This document shows positions 12,978-14,506 of a stretch of DNA of 14,506 nucleotides, one piece after another. Source of the DNA: an uncultured Hungatella sp. (lineage in GTDB: Bacteria; Bacillota; Clostridia; Lachnospirales; Lachnospiraceae); the NCBI GenBank assembly GCA_910585645.1, contig CAJUFP010000112.1, positions 1-14,506 of the forward strand, given 5' to 3'. Position 1 is the stretch's first letter, and every line of letters starts with the position of its first letter. The position numbers were made by a program, and so were the translations under genes. Under the pieces are notes generated by a model. That model was not told the origin of the DNA. It was given only the letters and a program-made list of their open reading frames with translations, and did not search any database.

Positions 12978-14345
12978 CTATCTCTCCATTTCCTCTTCCA
13001 TGCCTTCTGTTTCCATTCCCTCATATCCGGCGGTAGCCATTTCCCTGTTCCCCGCCAGATCCCTGGTTTCCTCCGGGGACAAGGCCATGGAAATCTTCTG
13101 TTCCTTTCCGTCATAAAAATATACCTGATTGGACAACACTTCCTGGGGCGGCACTTGAGCCTGGTTGATGTCTGTCACCATGCTCTGCAGTTCTTTTGCC
13201 CCCATACCATTCCCCTCTTTCATAAGCAGCACTTCATGGATGCTACTGGGCAGGATATAAAAACTGGACTGGGTGGCCTCTGCGATGGACTGCAGAAGCC
13301 CCGGATACAACATAGCGGCCGCCCCCTTGCTTTTCTGCGGGTTTGTTAAAACATACATCTCCTGCTCCTCGGAAAAGACCTCTCCCGGTTCCAGGGATTC
13401 CTCCCCGTCAAAATATACCGACATCAGACTGCAGATCTGCGCGGGCATCTGGACAGCGGTATTATCCAGGGCCGTTTCATACAAAGTTTCCACATCCATA
13501 TCCCATGTTTCCATGAGTTCATTCGTTACCAGAGCGTTTGCGCATACTTTTCCCTGCTCATAAAACAGCATACGGAATACTGCCAGAAGATCCGTGCCTT
13601 CAATCTCCTTTTTCGGACAGTTTTTCAGGCTTTCTTTGTTCATATCCCGGTTTACCACCTCTACCCGGATATTTTCTTTTATGGTATCAAAATCCTTTGC
13701 GGATTCCTTCATATTCTCCGCCCAGTCCCTTTTGGATTCATTCTCCAGATAATCTCCGGCAACTGTCTGTAGAATGGTCTCATCCGAAACCCAGTCCGGG
13801 AACCTTGCGTAATACTCATCCAGAAATACTCTGGCGGCCATCTCTTGTCCCTCCCTTTTTATGGTCATGGCCGTCTGTTCCTGGTCGTTGTTCCCCGGTA
13901 CATGGACGATCTCTACCGCTGCGTCCCGGTATTCCTCTGGCAGATAGGCAAGAATCCCATCCTTTATTTTCTGCTGAAATTTTTCAAAGCCTGTCATATC
14001 TTCTCTTTCCCTTTCCTGTTCATTTTCATAAGTCTCATTTTTCATGGACTCCGTCCACTCAATGACTGTGATCTGTTCCTTAATGCTGCAGATAATATCC
14101 CTGCCCAGGGATTCCCTCCATTCCGCCTCCACCTCCCCATCTTCGGTGATCCAGAAAAACCCGCACTCTCCATCGTCTATCTTTAATGCCTGCTCCGGTG
14201 AGAAGTAGAACGTATGGTGGAAATCCGCTGCCTGCGCTTCCTGCAAGGTATGGGTTTCTTCAATCCTCCCGTCCGTCAGGTTGACGCTTCCGCTCCAGAA
14301 GATGCGGCCCTGGTACAGCCCCATCTTTCTCTCTGCCCCCATCAT
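12978..14345 (-). CDS. DUF5688 family protein with N-terminal extension
   Basis: A 455-residue protein. Residues about 117-430 (MTGFEKFQQKIKDGILAYLP, AAVEIVHVPGNNDQEQTAMT, ARVFLDEYYARFPDW, then ALVTNELMETWDMDVETLY, GAAAMLYPGLLQSIA and SFYILPSSIHEVLLM) fit the DUF5688 family, which is frequent in Firmicutes ICEs and has no known activity. Residues 1-116 form an extra domain (GRIFWSGSVNLTDGRIEETH, TFYFSPEQALKIDDGECGFF). An internal ATG at 13997 with a purine-rich upstream stretch is where stand-alone family members would begin, so separate translation is possible. The start ATG 14345 overlaps the previous stop by four bases (ATGA); ATG 14342 and ATG 14324 are alternatives. The tail is acidic (EEEMER). 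Confidence 0.75.
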   Translation of the reverse strand: MMGAERKMGLYQGRIFWSGSVNLTDGRIEETHTLQEAQAADFHHTFYFSPEQALKIDDGECGFFWITEDGEVEAEWRESLGRDIICSIKEQITVIEWTESMKNETYENEQEREREDMTGFEKFQQKIKDGILAYLPEEYRDAAVEIVHVPGNNDQEQTAMTIKREGQEMAARVFLDEYYARFPDWVSDETILQTVAGDYLENESKRDWAENMKESAKDFDTIKENIRVEVVNRDMNKESLKNCPKKEIEGTDLLAVFRMLFYEQGKVCANALVTNELMETWDMDVETLYETALDNTAVQMPAQICSLMSVYFDGEESLEPGEVFSEEQEMYVLTNPQKSKGAAAMLYPGLLQSIAEATQSSFYILPSSIHEVLLMKEGNGMGAKELQSMVTDINQAQVPPQEVLSNQVYFYDGKEQKISMALSPEETRDLAGNREMATAGYEGMETEGMEEEMER

Positions 14346-14506
14346 AACCTATCCGCAATCCGGCGCAGGTTGCCGCTGTCCGCCAGAAAGCTGTTGATCT
14401 GGAAGTCCTTCTTCTGCATATAGTCCACCCCCAGAGCCACCGCCTCCGACAGCATCTGGTCGAACTGTTCCTCCGTCCCCTCATGGGCCACGTTCATCAG
14501 CACCTT
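14342..14506 (-). CDS. 3' end of an ICE gene running off the window
   Basis: Only the last 54 codons are visible: KVLMNVAHEGTEEQFDQMLS, then ALGVDYMQKKDFQINSFLAD and SGNLRRIADRL. The stop TGA overlaps the DUF5688 start as ATGA, which is typical of coupled genes. The fragment is helical and soluble. I do not recognise the family. A different-frame open stretch at 14260-14484 is very Arg-rich and is a shadow of this gene. Confidence 0.65.
   Translation of the reverse strand, partial: KVLMNVAHEGTEEQFDQMLSEAVALGVDYMQKKDFQINSFLADSGNLRRIADRL

Noticed and set aside
14260..14484. Arg-rich 74-codon minus-strand frame
   Set aside because: It is a shadow of the true 3' gene end in a neighbouring frame, which overlaps the DUF5688 start by ATGA and has normal composition.
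1..14506. tRNA, rRNA, integrase or insertion sequence
   Set aside because: No cloverleaf-like segment, ribosomal sequence, recombinase motif or transposase gene was seen, so the ICE ends and attachment sites are outside the window.

Overview
The window looks like part of an integrative conjugative element (ICE) from a Clostridia host, most likely Lachnospiraceae or a relative. The basis is gene content: a VirD4-type coupling protein followed by a VirB2/TrbC-like pilin and a DUF6133-type membrane protein, a YIATR-type (MobP3/MobL-like) relaxase, DUF5688 and DUF6075-like accessory proteins, strong GGAGG ribosome binding sites, and tight ATGA or TGATG gene overlaps. The host assignment rests on recalled family distribution, not on a marker gene.

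Layout from right to left (nearly everything is on the minus strand). 14506-9827 is a mobilization and accessory operon: the 3' end of an unrecognised gene, a DUF5688 protein, a DUF6075-like protein, a 165-aa protein of unknown function, the relaxase, a tiny damaged reading frame, and a 228-aa conserved ICE protein. 9740-8880 holds two small plus-strand regulators, an XRE protein and a ribbon-helix-helix (RHH) protein. They flank a stretch of ~67-bp tandem repeats with palindromes. The RHH gene is divergent from a minus-strand unit (8787-7215) that encodes a protein of unknown function and an unusual SymE-like plus SLOG-like fusion. 7158-6465 is a YdeI/OmpD-associated gene with its own promoter. 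A terminator-like hairpin (6343-6391) lies directly before the transfer operon (6325-2655): DUF4406-like protein, VirD4, pilin-like protein, DUF6133-like protein. A GC-rich hairpin closes this unit.

2480-1 is compositionally different, with an AT-rich leader and a clear promoter. It carries an AbiL/RloAB-type anti-phage operon: an AAA15-family ATPase, an RloB TOPRIM-like protein, and a third small gene with its own ribosome binding site. I do not recognise that third protein. It is cut at 89 residues by what reads as one extra T in a T5 run, and the next frame continues sensibly for about 30 more codons.

Several lesions recur. virD4 is split by a single extra base, the relaxase lacks a good start and has an amber codon before a plausible N-terminal extension, and a small gene after the relaxase is out of frame. 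Either this copy is decaying and probably not self-transmissible, or the assembly carries indel errors. The ORFs alone cannot separate these. The items most worth follow-up are the three-gene defence operon, the SymE-SLOG fusion, the palindrome-bearing tandem repeats, and the possible attenuator in front of virD4.
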